NCBI RefSeq assembly: GCF_003259745.1 | Contig: NZ_QLMC01000001.1 | Location: 1,116,001 to 1,180,000, forward strand | Origin: Larkinella arboricola | GTDB taxonomy: Bacteria; Bacteroidota; Bacteroidia; Cytophagales; Spirosomataceae | Direction of reading: 5' to 3' | Length of the DNA stretch: 64,000 nt | Shown: piece by piece, positions 46,350 through 53,782 of the stretch | Numbering within the stretch: the first letter of the stretch is position 1 | Layout of the letters: each line of letters begins with the position of its first letter | Position numbers and translations under genes: made by a program | The notes under the pieces: model-generated | The model's database searches: none | Seen by the model: only the letters and a program-made list of their open reading frames with translations | What the model was told of the DNA's origin: nothing

Positions 46350-46623
46350 ATGCTGCTGAATTACCTCAAAATTGCCTTCCGAAATCTGCGGACGCACACG
46401 GTTTATTCGTTCAGTAACCTGTTTGGGCTGGCAGTGGGCGTCGCAAGCTGTCCGCTCATTGTGCAACCAATGGCTGGCCGATTTTAACTATAAAATTGCT
46501 ATCGAATAGTGGATGTTCGCGCTGGCGGGCGGTCTGGCCATTGGAATTGCGTTTGCAACGGTGAGTTTTCAGAGTATAAAGGCTACCCTGACGAATCCGA
46601 CGAAGTCACTGCGGAGTGAATAA
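46350..46623 (+). pseudogene. Permease pseudogene with large internal deletion
   Basis: The ATG at 46350 opens a normal permease N-terminus (MLLNYLKIAFRNL, then GLAVGVASCPLI). At about 46462 the sequence jumps to the family C-terminus in another frame: NQWLADFNYKIAIE, a TAG stop at 46507-46509, then WMFALAGGLAIGIAFATVS and NPTKSLRSE up to the TAA at 46621. The first frame ends at TAA after 45 codons. About 2.1 kb of a normal copy is missing. Operator copy C is still in place upstream, so the dead gene keeps its control region. The intact permease at 46727 follows 103 bp later. Confidence 0.88.
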
Positions 46624-46689
46624 AAGCCGTCTGAACCGGGTTTAACGTTTATTAACACCCCGGCGAAACCGTTCAGAAGCGATTGAGAG

Positions 46690-46697
46690 TACCTTTG
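46690..46697 (+). promoter_or_regulatory. Candidate Bacteroidota -7 element for the permease at 46727
   Basis: TACCTTTG fits TAnnTTTG exactly and lies 29 bp before the ATG. The context GTACCTTTGGCGC resembles GTACCTTGGCGC at 53751, which has the same place ahead of another permease. No clear -33 TTTG is visible. Confidence 0.4.
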
Positions 46698-46726
46698 GCG
46701 CAACGCGAAACTTGCTGACGGAACGT

Positions 46727-49129
46727 ATGTTGCAAAACTACTTGAAAATCGCCTGGCGGAATTTAACTACGCAACGAAGTTATACGCTGCTCAACATCCT
46801 GGGCCTGTCAGTCGGAATGGCGGGCGGCCTGTTGCTGTTTTTGTTTATCCGGTATCACCTCAGTACCGACCGGCACCACACCCGATTCGACCGCATTTTT
46901 AGGGTCGTAACGGACTTGCACCTGGATGACGGTTCCGTGGAATATTATCCCGAAGCCCCCTTGCCGATGGCCCGGACGTTGCGGACCGATTATCCGCAGG
47001 TCGATCAGGCGGCTTTTCTGATCATGAACCGCGAGCTGATCGTCAGTTATCAGAAGCCCGGAAAAACCGCCCCTCAGCGTTTTCAGGAACATAGCGGCAC
47101 GGGGCTGGCCGAACCCGAACTATTCGATATTCTGGATTATCAGTGGCTACGCGGGAATCCGGAAACCGCCCTCCGCGAACCCAATACCGTAGTGATCACG
47201 GAGTCGTGGGCGAAAAAATACTTCGGTGAAGCCGACCCGATGGGCCAGACGCTGAATCTCAATCATAAAACGGATGCCAAAGTGACGGGCGTTCTGGCCG
47301 ATCCACCCCGGACGACCGACGTAGACATCCAGTTGTTTATTTCGATGGCGACGCTCAAAACGCTGGACCCGCAGTTCAATCAGAACGAGTGGAGCCAGCT
47401 CAACAGCAATTACCGGCTTTTCTGCACGCTGAAAAACCCGGAAGCTGTTGGTAATCTGGAAGCGGCTATGCCGGCCTTGTCGAAAAAGCAGTTCGGGGAA
47501 AGTGCTAAATATTTTCATTTCCATTTTCAACCACTCCGGGAAGTGCATTTCGATGTTCGGCGGCTGGCCACGGGGGCCACGGCCATTCGTCCGTTGTTGC
47601 TCTGGTCGCTGGGGCTGGTGGGCGTTTTTCTGGTGCTGACGGCCTGCATCAATTTTGTGAATCTGGCCACGGCGCAGGCGCTGCGCCGGAGCAAAGAAGT
47701 GGGTATCCGTAAAACGCTGGGCAGTACGCGGGCGCAACTGGTCCGGCAATTTCTGCTCGAAACGGCCCTGATCGTGCTGACCGCGACGGTATTGGCCCTG
47801 TTACTGGCCTTTTTCAGTTTGCCGCTTTTTAACCGCTGGTCGGGCATCCCGCTGACCCTGCACCTCGACGGGCTGATGCTTGGTTTTATCTTCCTGCTCA
47901 TCGGGGTTGTTATTCTGCTGGCGGGTGGATACCCGGCTGCGGTTTTATCGGGCTTCACTCCCTGGGCGGCTTTGAAAGGCAAAATTCCAACGCGGTCGTT
48001 GGGAAGTTACTCCGTTCGGCAGTCGCTGGTGGTGGTCCAGTTTGTGGTTTGTCAGGCTCTGATCATCGGGTCGCTGGTGGTGGCTATGCAGGTTCGTTAT
48101 ATCCAGAACGCCGATCTGGGGCTTGATAAAGAAAACGTCGTGGTGGTGCCGCTGCCCAAATCCGAAAAATCCTTGCGGGAAACGTTCAAAAACGAATTGC
48201 TGCAATATCCCGAAATCAAAACCGTCAGTGCCAGCTACCGGCCACCGTCGGCGCAGATGATGAATGGCGGCTCGTTTAAGTTTGAGAGCGACGAATGGGC
48301 GGAATTTCCGATCCGCGAGCGGCTGGCCGACGCCAATTACCTGAAAACCTACGGGCTGCAACTCGTTGCCGGGCGGAACATTTCAGAGAGCGACACGCTC
48401 CGGGAGTACCTGGTCAATGAAGCGTTTTTGCGGAAAATGAACATCCAAAATCCGCAACAGGTGCTGGGCCGCCGGATGCAGTACCATCTGTCGCCGGTTT
48501 TGCTGCCCATTGTTGGGGTCGTCAAAGATTTTCACCAACGCTCGCTGCGCGACGAGATTGGACCCTGTTTCATTGCCAGTAAGGCCGAGTTCTACAAGCG
48601 GGTAGGCATCCGGATTGCTGGGCAGAATCCGGCGCAGACCGTGCAGCGAATTCAGAAGATTTGGGAGAAGGTCTATCCCGATGAAGTCTTTGAGTATGAG
48701 TTTCTGGACGAGCAACTGGCGAAATTCTACGAAACCGAAAGCCTGCTTTTCCGGCTGGTCAACACGTTTGCCGGGATTGCCATGCTGATCTGCGGGCTGG
48801 GCCTTTACGGCCTGGTGTCGCTGATGGTGGTGCAGCGAACCAAAGAAATCGGCGTTCGGAAAGTACTGGGCGCGTCGGTCGCCAGCATTGTCGCTTTGCT
48901 CTCGAAAGATTTCATCAAACTAGTGGTCATTGCCCTGGTGATCGCATCGCCAATGGCCGGTTATGCTATGAAACAATGGCTGAACGATTTCGCCTATAAA
49001 ATCAGCATCGAGTGGTGGATGTTTGCGCTGGCAGGTGGTTTGGCGGTTGTCGTCGCCCTGCTGACGGTTTCGTTTCAGAGCGTCAAAGCGGCTCTGGCGA
49101 ACCCGGTCACCTCCCTGCGGTCGGAGTGA
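46727..49129 (+). CDS. MacB/FtsX-like ABC permease (orphan)
   Basis: The protein has 800 residues from the ATG at 46727 (MLQNYLKIAWRNLTTQR). An in-frame ATG at 46712 would add five residues not seen in paralogues. FtsX loops are RRSKEVGIRKTLGST and TKEIGVRKVLGAS; the second core has GVVKDFHQRSL. With the copy at 59853 it shares a first-core segment (RFQEHSGTGLAEPELF here, RFQEESGTVAFAEPELF there) that the other paralogues lack, so the two form a subgroup, probably by a later duplication. It has its own promoter-like box because the operator upstream belongs to the pseudogene. The next permease starts 52 bp later. Confidence 0.92.
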   Translation: MLQNYLKIAWRNLTTQRSYTLLNILGLSVGMAGGLLLFLFIRYHLSTDRHHTRFDRIFRVVTDLHLDDGSVEYYPEAPLPMARTLRTDYPQVDQAAFLIMNRELIVSYQKPGKTAPQRFQEHSGTGLAEPELFDILDYQWLRGNPETALREPNTVVITESWAKKYFGEADPMGQTLNLNHKTDAKVTGVLADPPRTTDVDIQLFISMATLKTLDPQFNQNEWSQLNSNYRLFCTLKNPEAVGNLEAAMPALSKKQFGESAKYFHFHFQPLREVHFDVRRLATGATAIRPLLLWSLGLVGVFLVLTACINFVNLATAQALRRSKEVGIRKTLGSTRAQLVRQFLLETALIVLTATVLALLLAFFSLPLFNRWSGIPLTLHLDGLMLGFIFLLIGVVILLAGGYPAAVLSGFTPWAALKGKIPTRSLGSYSVRQSLVVVQFVVCQALIIGSLVVAMQVRYIQNADLGLDKENVVVVPLPKSEKSLRETFKNELLQYPEIKTVSASYRPPSAQMMNGGSFKFESDEWAEFPIRERLADANYLKTYGLQLVAGRNISESDTLREYLVNEAFLRKMNIQNPQQVLGRRMQYHLSPVLLPIVGVVKDFHQRSLRDEIGPCFIASKAEFYKRVGIRIAGQNPAQTVQRIQKIWEKVYPDEVFEYEFLDEQLAKFYETESLLFRLVNTFAGIAMLICGLGLYGLVSLMVVQRTKEIGVRKVLGASVASIVALLSKDFIKLVVIALVIASPMAGYAMKQWLNDFAYKISIEWWMFALAGGLAVVVALLTVSFQSVKAALANPVTSLRSE

Positions 49130-49130
49130 G

Positions 49131-49173
49131 GAATTAAGAATTAAGAGTGAAGAGTCGTCAGTCCACTCATAAC
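49131..49173. repeat. Intergenic GAGTGAAGAGT/ACTCATAAC repeat, copy 1
   Basis: A left part (GAATTAAGAATTAAGAG, then TGAAGAGT) is followed after nine bases by ACTCATAAC. It has the layout of the copies at 53641, 56162 and 62272 and fills most of the 52-bp gap between two permeases. Confidence 0.5.
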
Positions 49174-49181
49174 GAACAACA

Positions 49182-51539
49182 ATGATGCTTCGCAACTACT
49201 TCAAAATTGCCCTGCGCAATCTCTGGCGCAACAAACTGTATACGGCATTGAACGTCGGCGGACTGGCGATTGGGCTGGCGGCCTGTTTGCTGATGGCGTT
49301 GTATGTAAACCACGAATTTTCGTACGACGGTTTTCACGCCAGGGCCGACCGGATTGTACGCGTCACGACCACCATGACAACACCGGAATCGCCCCTGGTG
49401 CTGGCGTCAAGCCCCGTTCCGCTGGCGACCACCCTGAAACGGGATTATCCGGAAGTGGAAACCGCCATCCGGCTAACGCCTTTTGAGGGCGTGGTGCGGC
49501 ATGGCGAAAAGCTGCTTAAAGAACCGAATGTGTATCACGCCGATCAGGATGTGTTCACGGTTTTTTCCTATCGCTTTCTGGCGGGAAATCCGGCAACGGC
49601 CTTAACCAACCCGAACACCGTGGTCCTGACGGAGCGGTTTGCCCGCACTTACTTCGGGAAGACGGACGTGTTGGGGCAGACCATCAAATTCGATAAGCAG
49701 CTTTATCAGGTGACGGGGGTTATGGCCGATGGGCCCAGCAATACCGACCTGCCCGTGAGTGCCCTGTTGTCGAGAAAATTTACGGGAACCCGCTCGTGGG
49801 TGGAGGATGATTTCCCCTGTTACACCTACGTTTTGTTCCGGGAGCAGCCCAATCTGGCCGACTTCAGTAAAAAGCTGGCGCAGATCGCCGAAAAATACGC
49901 CAATCCGGAGCTGAAGAAAATGGGGGCAGAAGGGTATTCGCTCCGCTTTCCGGTGGAAATGCTCACAGACGTGCATTACAGCGAGGGCAAGATGGCCGAC
50001 ACACCCAAGGGCAATAAGCAGTACGGGTATCTGTTCGCATTTCTGGCGGTTTTTGTGCTGACCATCGCCCTGCTCAATTACATCAACCTGCTGACTGCCA
50101 AAGCTACCGAACGGGCCCGGGAGGTGGGCGTTCGGAAAGCCAGCGGAGCGCAACGGGGGCAACTGGTTCGGCAGTTTCTGTTTGAATCGTGGCTCCTGAG
50201 CGGTATGGCCGTTGGCCTGGCGGTTCTCGTGGTGCTAACGGCGGTTCCGTTTTTTAATGAACTGTTAAACATCCGGCTGCAAATTTCGGTCCCGGAAGCC
50301 GTTTCGCTGACGGTCTTTACGTGGAGTCTCATCACGCTGGCGGGTGGTTTGTATCCGGCTTTTGTCCTGTCGAATTACCGCCCGGTCGAGGTGCTGAAAG
50401 GGCGCCTGGGAACCTACGGAAAAGGGGCCTGGCTGCGCAAATCGGTGATTGTCTTTCAGTTCGTGCTGGCCGTTGGCATGATTGCGGGCGTGCTGGTGAT
50501 CCGGCAACAGATGAATTTTCTGCAAAATCATGATCTGGGTTTTACGAAAGAGCGCATCCTGAGCGTCCACCTGCCCGACGATTCGACCGCTCAGGCTGGG
50601 GCTACGGCCTTTGCCAACAGCCTGAAAAACCGGAGCGAAATGGGCGGGGTCACGCTGGGGTCGGGGTTGCCGACGGGCGGTTTGCTGCCGATGGCTTCCA
50701 CCAACCTGGTCAGCAACGGACGGAAGCGCGAAATCATGAGCAATTACCTGTTTATCGACGACCAGTTTTTGCCGTTGCTCAACATCAGGCTGAAAGCGGG
50801 CCGGAACCTGTCGTCTGACCGGAAAGCCGATTGGAACGGCGGGTTTCTCGTCAACGAAGCGTTTGTAAAGATGGCGGGCTGGAAGCAGGGTGTCGGGCAG
50901 ACCATCGGAGGATTTGGTCACAAGGGGAAAGTGGTTGGTGTCGTCAAAAATTTCCATTACCGTTCCCTGCACAATCTGGTGGAGCCGCTGGTGCTGATTT
51001 ACAACACGTTTCCGGCGACCAGTCTGATGGTGAACGTTAAACCCGAACATCTGCCGGTGGTGAAGGCAATCTGGCAGCGTCATTACCCGGCGCACCCGTT
51101 CGATTATCAGTTTCTGGACGAATCGGTGGAAGCGCAATACACGAAAGATCGGTTGATGACGACGGTTTTTAACGGTTTTGCGGCATTAACCGTGCTGGTT
51201 TCTTGCCTGGGACTGTTTGGTTTAGTTACCTTTACCACCGGACAGCGAACAAAAGAGATCGGCATACGCAAGATTTTGGGTGCCTCTGTCGTTAACGTGG
51301 TATTATTGCTCTCCAAAGATTTTCTCAAGTTAGTTTTCATTGCCATTATCATTGCTGCGCCGGTTGCCTGGTATGCACTGGATCGCTGGTTGCAGGATTT
51401 CGCGTATCGTGTGGGGTTGGAAGGATGGAGTTTCGCCTGGGCGGGCGGCCTGGCTGTTCTGATTGCGCTGCTGACCGTGTCGTACCAGTCGGTGAAAGCC
51501 GCGTTGATGAATCCGGTGACTAGTATAAAAGAGTCTTGA
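49182..51539 (+). CDS. MacB/FtsX-like ABC permease (orphan)
   Basis: The protein has 785 residues from the ATG at 49182; the next codon is also ATG (49185), and MLRNYFKIALRNL from there is the usual family start, so either may be used. FtsX loops are ERAREVGVRKASGAQ and TKEIGIRKILGAS. The second core reads GVVKNFHYRSL, with Asn for the usual Asp. The tail is NPVTSIKES instead of SLRSE or SLKTE, the only such ending here. The first core is short, which accounts for the lower length. It lies 52 bp after the preceding permease and may share its transcript. Confidence 0.92.
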   Translation: MMLRNYFKIALRNLWRNKLYTALNVGGLAIGLAACLLMALYVNHEFSYDGFHARADRIVRVTTTMTTPESPLVLASSPVPLATTLKRDYPEVETAIRLTPFEGVVRHGEKLLKEPNVYHADQDVFTVFSYRFLAGNPATALTNPNTVVLTERFARTYFGKTDVLGQTIKFDKQLYQVTGVMADGPSNTDLPVSALLSRKFTGTRSWVEDDFPCYTYVLFREQPNLADFSKKLAQIAEKYANPELKKMGAEGYSLRFPVEMLTDVHYSEGKMADTPKGNKQYGYLFAFLAVFVLTIALLNYINLLTAKATERAREVGVRKASGAQRGQLVRQFLFESWLLSGMAVGLAVLVVLTAVPFFNELLNIRLQISVPEAVSLTVFTWSLITLAGGLYPAFVLSNYRPVEVLKGRLGTYGKGAWLRKSVIVFQFVLAVGMIAGVLVIRQQMNFLQNHDLGFTKERILSVHLPDDSTAQAGATAFANSLKNRSEMGGVTLGSGLPTGGLLPMASTNLVSNGRKREIMSNYLFIDDQFLPLLNIRLKAGRNLSSDRKADWNGGFLVNEAFVKMAGWKQGVGQTIGGFGHKGKVVGVVKNFHYRSLHNLVEPLVLIYNTFPATSLMVNVKPEHLPVVKAIWQRHYPAHPFDYQFLDESVEAQYTKDRLMTTVFNGFAALTVLVSCLGLFGLVTFTTGQRTKEIGIRKILGASVVNVVLLLSKDFLKLVFIAIIIAAPVAWYALDRWLQDFAYRVGLEGWSFAWAGGLAVLIALLTVSYQSVKAALMNPVTSIKES

Positions 51540-51620
51540 CCTGAACTTCTGTAAAGTGCCCGTTGATTCGTATAATCCCCTGAATCCGAGTTCAAGATAG
51601 TTTCCAAAACAGTAAACACA

Positions 51621-52220
51621 ATGAAAACAGCAATTACCCTCGCACTTCTAGGAATCAGTGTCGTGGCCGTCGGGCAGGAGCGCTCGTCGATCAGCCGGAG
51701 CATTAGCGATAATGGCAAAACTGTACGTATAAAGATCGACGTAGAACAGCCCAACCGGGAGGTTCATTACGATGAGGAGTTTGATGCGACGGGCATGAGC
51801 AAAGAGGAGAAGGACTATCTGATCAGCCATATTCAGGATTCGCTGGGTGTGCACGTGGTGGTGAGCCCTCCGCGCCCGCCCAAAGCGCCCACGTTTTCAC
51901 GAGATACCCGGCCGCCCCGGTACGAATCAGGCGAAGTGGCAACCGTAAACCGGAACGCCAGCACTGTAAACCGTTCTCGAAACGAGGATGGCAACTTGCC
52001 CAAAAACGTCATCGTGGCCCCGGACGGCACGCCCTATACCAAAACCGTGATTGAAGATTCGGACAACAGCCGGCTGAAACTCAAATACGAATACAAACTG
52101 GACGGCGAAGAACACGTTTTCGAGCGGACGCTCAACGTGCAGGGGAAATCCGAAGCCGAAAAACAACGGCTGATTGCCGACACCGAGCGGAGTCTGGGCC
52201 TGTCGAACGCGCGGAAATAA
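51621..52220 (+). CDS. Secreted protein of unknown function with an internal duplication
   Basis: I do not recognise this 199-residue protein. A signal peptide (MKTAITLALLGISVVAVGQ) ends near residue 19. Two similar segments can be seen: residues about 31-76 (IDVEQPNREVHYDEEFDATG, then MSKEEKDYLISHIQDSLGV) and about 150-195 (EYKLDGEEHVFERTLNVQG, then KSEAEKQRLIADTERSLGL). They are joined by a Pro-, Arg- and Asn-rich linker. Both units end in a helix with SLG. It is probably periplasmic. It follows a permease by 81 bp and converges on the M20 peptidase gene; no link to either is evident. Confidence 0.75.
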   Translation: MKTAITLALLGISVVAVGQERSSISRSISDNGKTVRIKIDVEQPNREVHYDEEFDATGMSKEEKDYLISHIQDSLGVHVVVSPPRPPKAPTFSRDTRPPRYESGEVATVNRNASTVNRSRNEDGNLPKNVIVAPDGTPYTKTVIEDSDNSRLKLKYEYKLDGEEHVFERTLNVQGKSEAEKQRLIADTERSLGLSNARK

Positions 52221-52293
52221 GCGATTAGGCGGGTCGGAGCCTATTGAACCGCTGACGCGTGATAGCGTTATGGCCCGCTGCTTTTAGCTCTTG

Positions 52294-53592
52294 TTATTTC
52301 ATTCCCGCTTCGGCCAGCATCACGAGCAGTACGTTCTGTAAACCCAGATGCCCTTTGTCGTTCAGCCACCATTCGTTCAGGGCGTGGACGTTACCGCCCG
52401 TGCCCCCGCTGCCAATGGTAATGGCCGGAACCCCTAACGAAATGGGTGTGTTGGCGTTGGTCGATGAAACGTCGAGCCGGGGTTTGGCACCCAGGTACGT
52501 AGAAACGGCCATCGCCCGCTGAACGAGCGGAACCGTCGGTTCGATTTTGCCCGAAGGCCGGTCGCCAATTTTCTTAACATCGACGGTCAAATCCGGGCCG
52601 CTGCGTTTCAGGCTGTTTTCTTCCTTCAACGCCCGCTGAACGGCGGCTTGCAGCAACTGGTCGATGCCGTTGAGTCGCTCGGGGCTTTCGGAGCGCATAT
52701 CAATTTCCATCCACGACTCAAACGGAATCGCATTGACCGACGTGCCACCGCCAATCACGCTGACGCTGTAAGTAGTTTTGATGCCCTGCCGGGTAAATTT
52801 GTCGGCTTCACTGGTGAAGTAATAAATCGCTTTGCCCAGCGCACTGTGCGGGTTGACAATACCGAACGCGCCGTAGGAATGCCCGCCCGGCCCTTTGAAT
52901 GTAATCCGGTATCGGTAGGAGCCCAGTCCCCGGTGTACGATTTCGCTGAACCCGTCGCCATCGACGGAGATGCAGGCATTGATCTTCGAACCGTGCGTTT
53001 TAAACAGGTGTTTCATACCCCGCAAATCGCCCAGCCCTTCTTCGCCCACCGTCCCGACAAACCAGACATCCGCATCGGTTTCAATCTTGGCTTTTTCCAG
53101 TCCCCGCAAAACCGTCAGAATCGCCACCAACCCGCGGGTATCGTCGCCCACACCGGGCGCGTAGAGCGTGTCGCCCTTCTGTTTCACCTTCACGTCGGTA
53201 CCTTCCGGAAAAACCGTATCCAGATGCCCTTCGACCACCACGGTTTTCTTCCCGGAGCGGCCTTTGCGTTTCGCAATCACATTCCCGATTTCGTCGGTCC
53301 AGACTGAATCCGCCCCGGCTTCTTTGAGCATGGCGGCATATTTTTTGGCTTTGGCTTCTTCCTTGAACGGCGGAGCCGGTATTTCGGTGAGCGTAATCAG
53401 GTCCTGTTTGGTTTGCGGTTCGAGGTCCAGAAAGGTCTGAAAAACCGCCTTGACCGCCGGACGATTCGCCAGCGCCTTAATCTCGTCGGTGTAGCGTTTG
53501 TCGACCGGCACGGTTTCCTGAGCGCGCAGACTCTGGAACGATAAACACGTTAATGCAAAACAGAAAGCCGCTGATCGGAGCCGTTGACTCAT
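52294..53592 (-). CDS. Secreted M20-family metallopeptidase (tripeptidase/carboxypeptidase-like)
   Basis: The 432-residue enzyme has a signal peptide (MSQRLRSAAFCFALTCLSFQ, cleavage near LRAQ). The M20 metal-site residues are in order: VVEGHLDTVFPEG (His, Asp), PGVGDDTRGLVAIL (bridging Asp), VGTVGEEGLGDLRG (catalytic Glu-Glu), and the C-terminal NVHALNEW His. A lid/dimerisation domain lies around 195-315 (GPGGHSYGAFGIVNPHSALG). Relatives cleave small peptides using two zinc ions, so it would free amino acids from peptides in the periplasm. An in-frame ATG at 53697 would add 35 residues ahead of the signal peptide and is rejected. It is divergent from the permease at 53783. Confidence 0.92.
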   Translation of the reverse strand: MSQRLRSAAFCFALTCLSFQSLRAQETVPVDKRYTDEIKALANRPAVKAVFQTFLDLEPQTKQDLITLTEIPAPPFKEEAKAKKYAAMLKEAGADSVWTDEIGNVIAKRKGRSGKKTVVVEGHLDTVFPEGTDVKVKQKGDTLYAPGVGDDTRGLVAILTVLRGLEKAKIETDADVWFVGTVGEEGLGDLRGMKHLFKTHGSKINACISVDGDGFSEIVHRGLGSYRYRITFKGPGGHSYGAFGIVNPHSALGKAIYYFTSEADKFTRQGIKTTYSVSVIGGGTSVNAIPFESWMEIDMRSESPERLNGIDQLLQAAVQRALKEENSLKRSGPDLTVDVKKIGDRPSGKIEPTVPLVQRAMAVSTYLGAKPRLDVSSTNANTPISLGVPAITIGSGGTGGNVHALNEWWLNDKGHLGLQNVLLVMLAEAGMK

Positions 53593-53640
53593 GGTTTTAA
53601 GAAACAAGAACTGGTATGATGGGCTAAAATAATGATTATA

Positions 53641-53706
53641 AAGAATTAAGCGTGAAGACAGGGGCACCGGGTGGTTGGCTGACGCAAAGCTTTTCACTCA
53701 TAACTC
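53641..53706. repeat. Intergenic GAGTGAAGAGT/ACTCATAAC repeat, copy 2
   Basis: GAATTAAGCGTGAAGA on the left and TTTTCACTCATAACTC on the right flank a 33-base variable centre. The arms match those of the copies at 49131, 56162 and 62272. It lies in the gap between the M20 gene and a permease. Confidence 0.5.
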
Positions 53707-53744
53707 CCTAAGCTTAACATTTTTTAACGGCCTGAAATTGACGG

Positions 53745-53780
53745 TTGTACGTACCTTGGCGCTTAAACCAAGACGTACAA
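53745..53780 (+). promoter_or_regulatory. Inverted repeat with a promoter-like box next to the permease start
   Basis: TTGTACGT (53745-53752) pairs with ACGTACAA (53773-53780), and an inner CTTGG pairs with CCAAG (53768-53772). TACCTTGG inside it is close to TAnnTTTG. The repeat ends 2 bp before the ATG at 53783, so a protein bound here or an RNA hairpin would cover the translation start. Confidence 0.5.
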
Positions 53781-53782
53781 AC

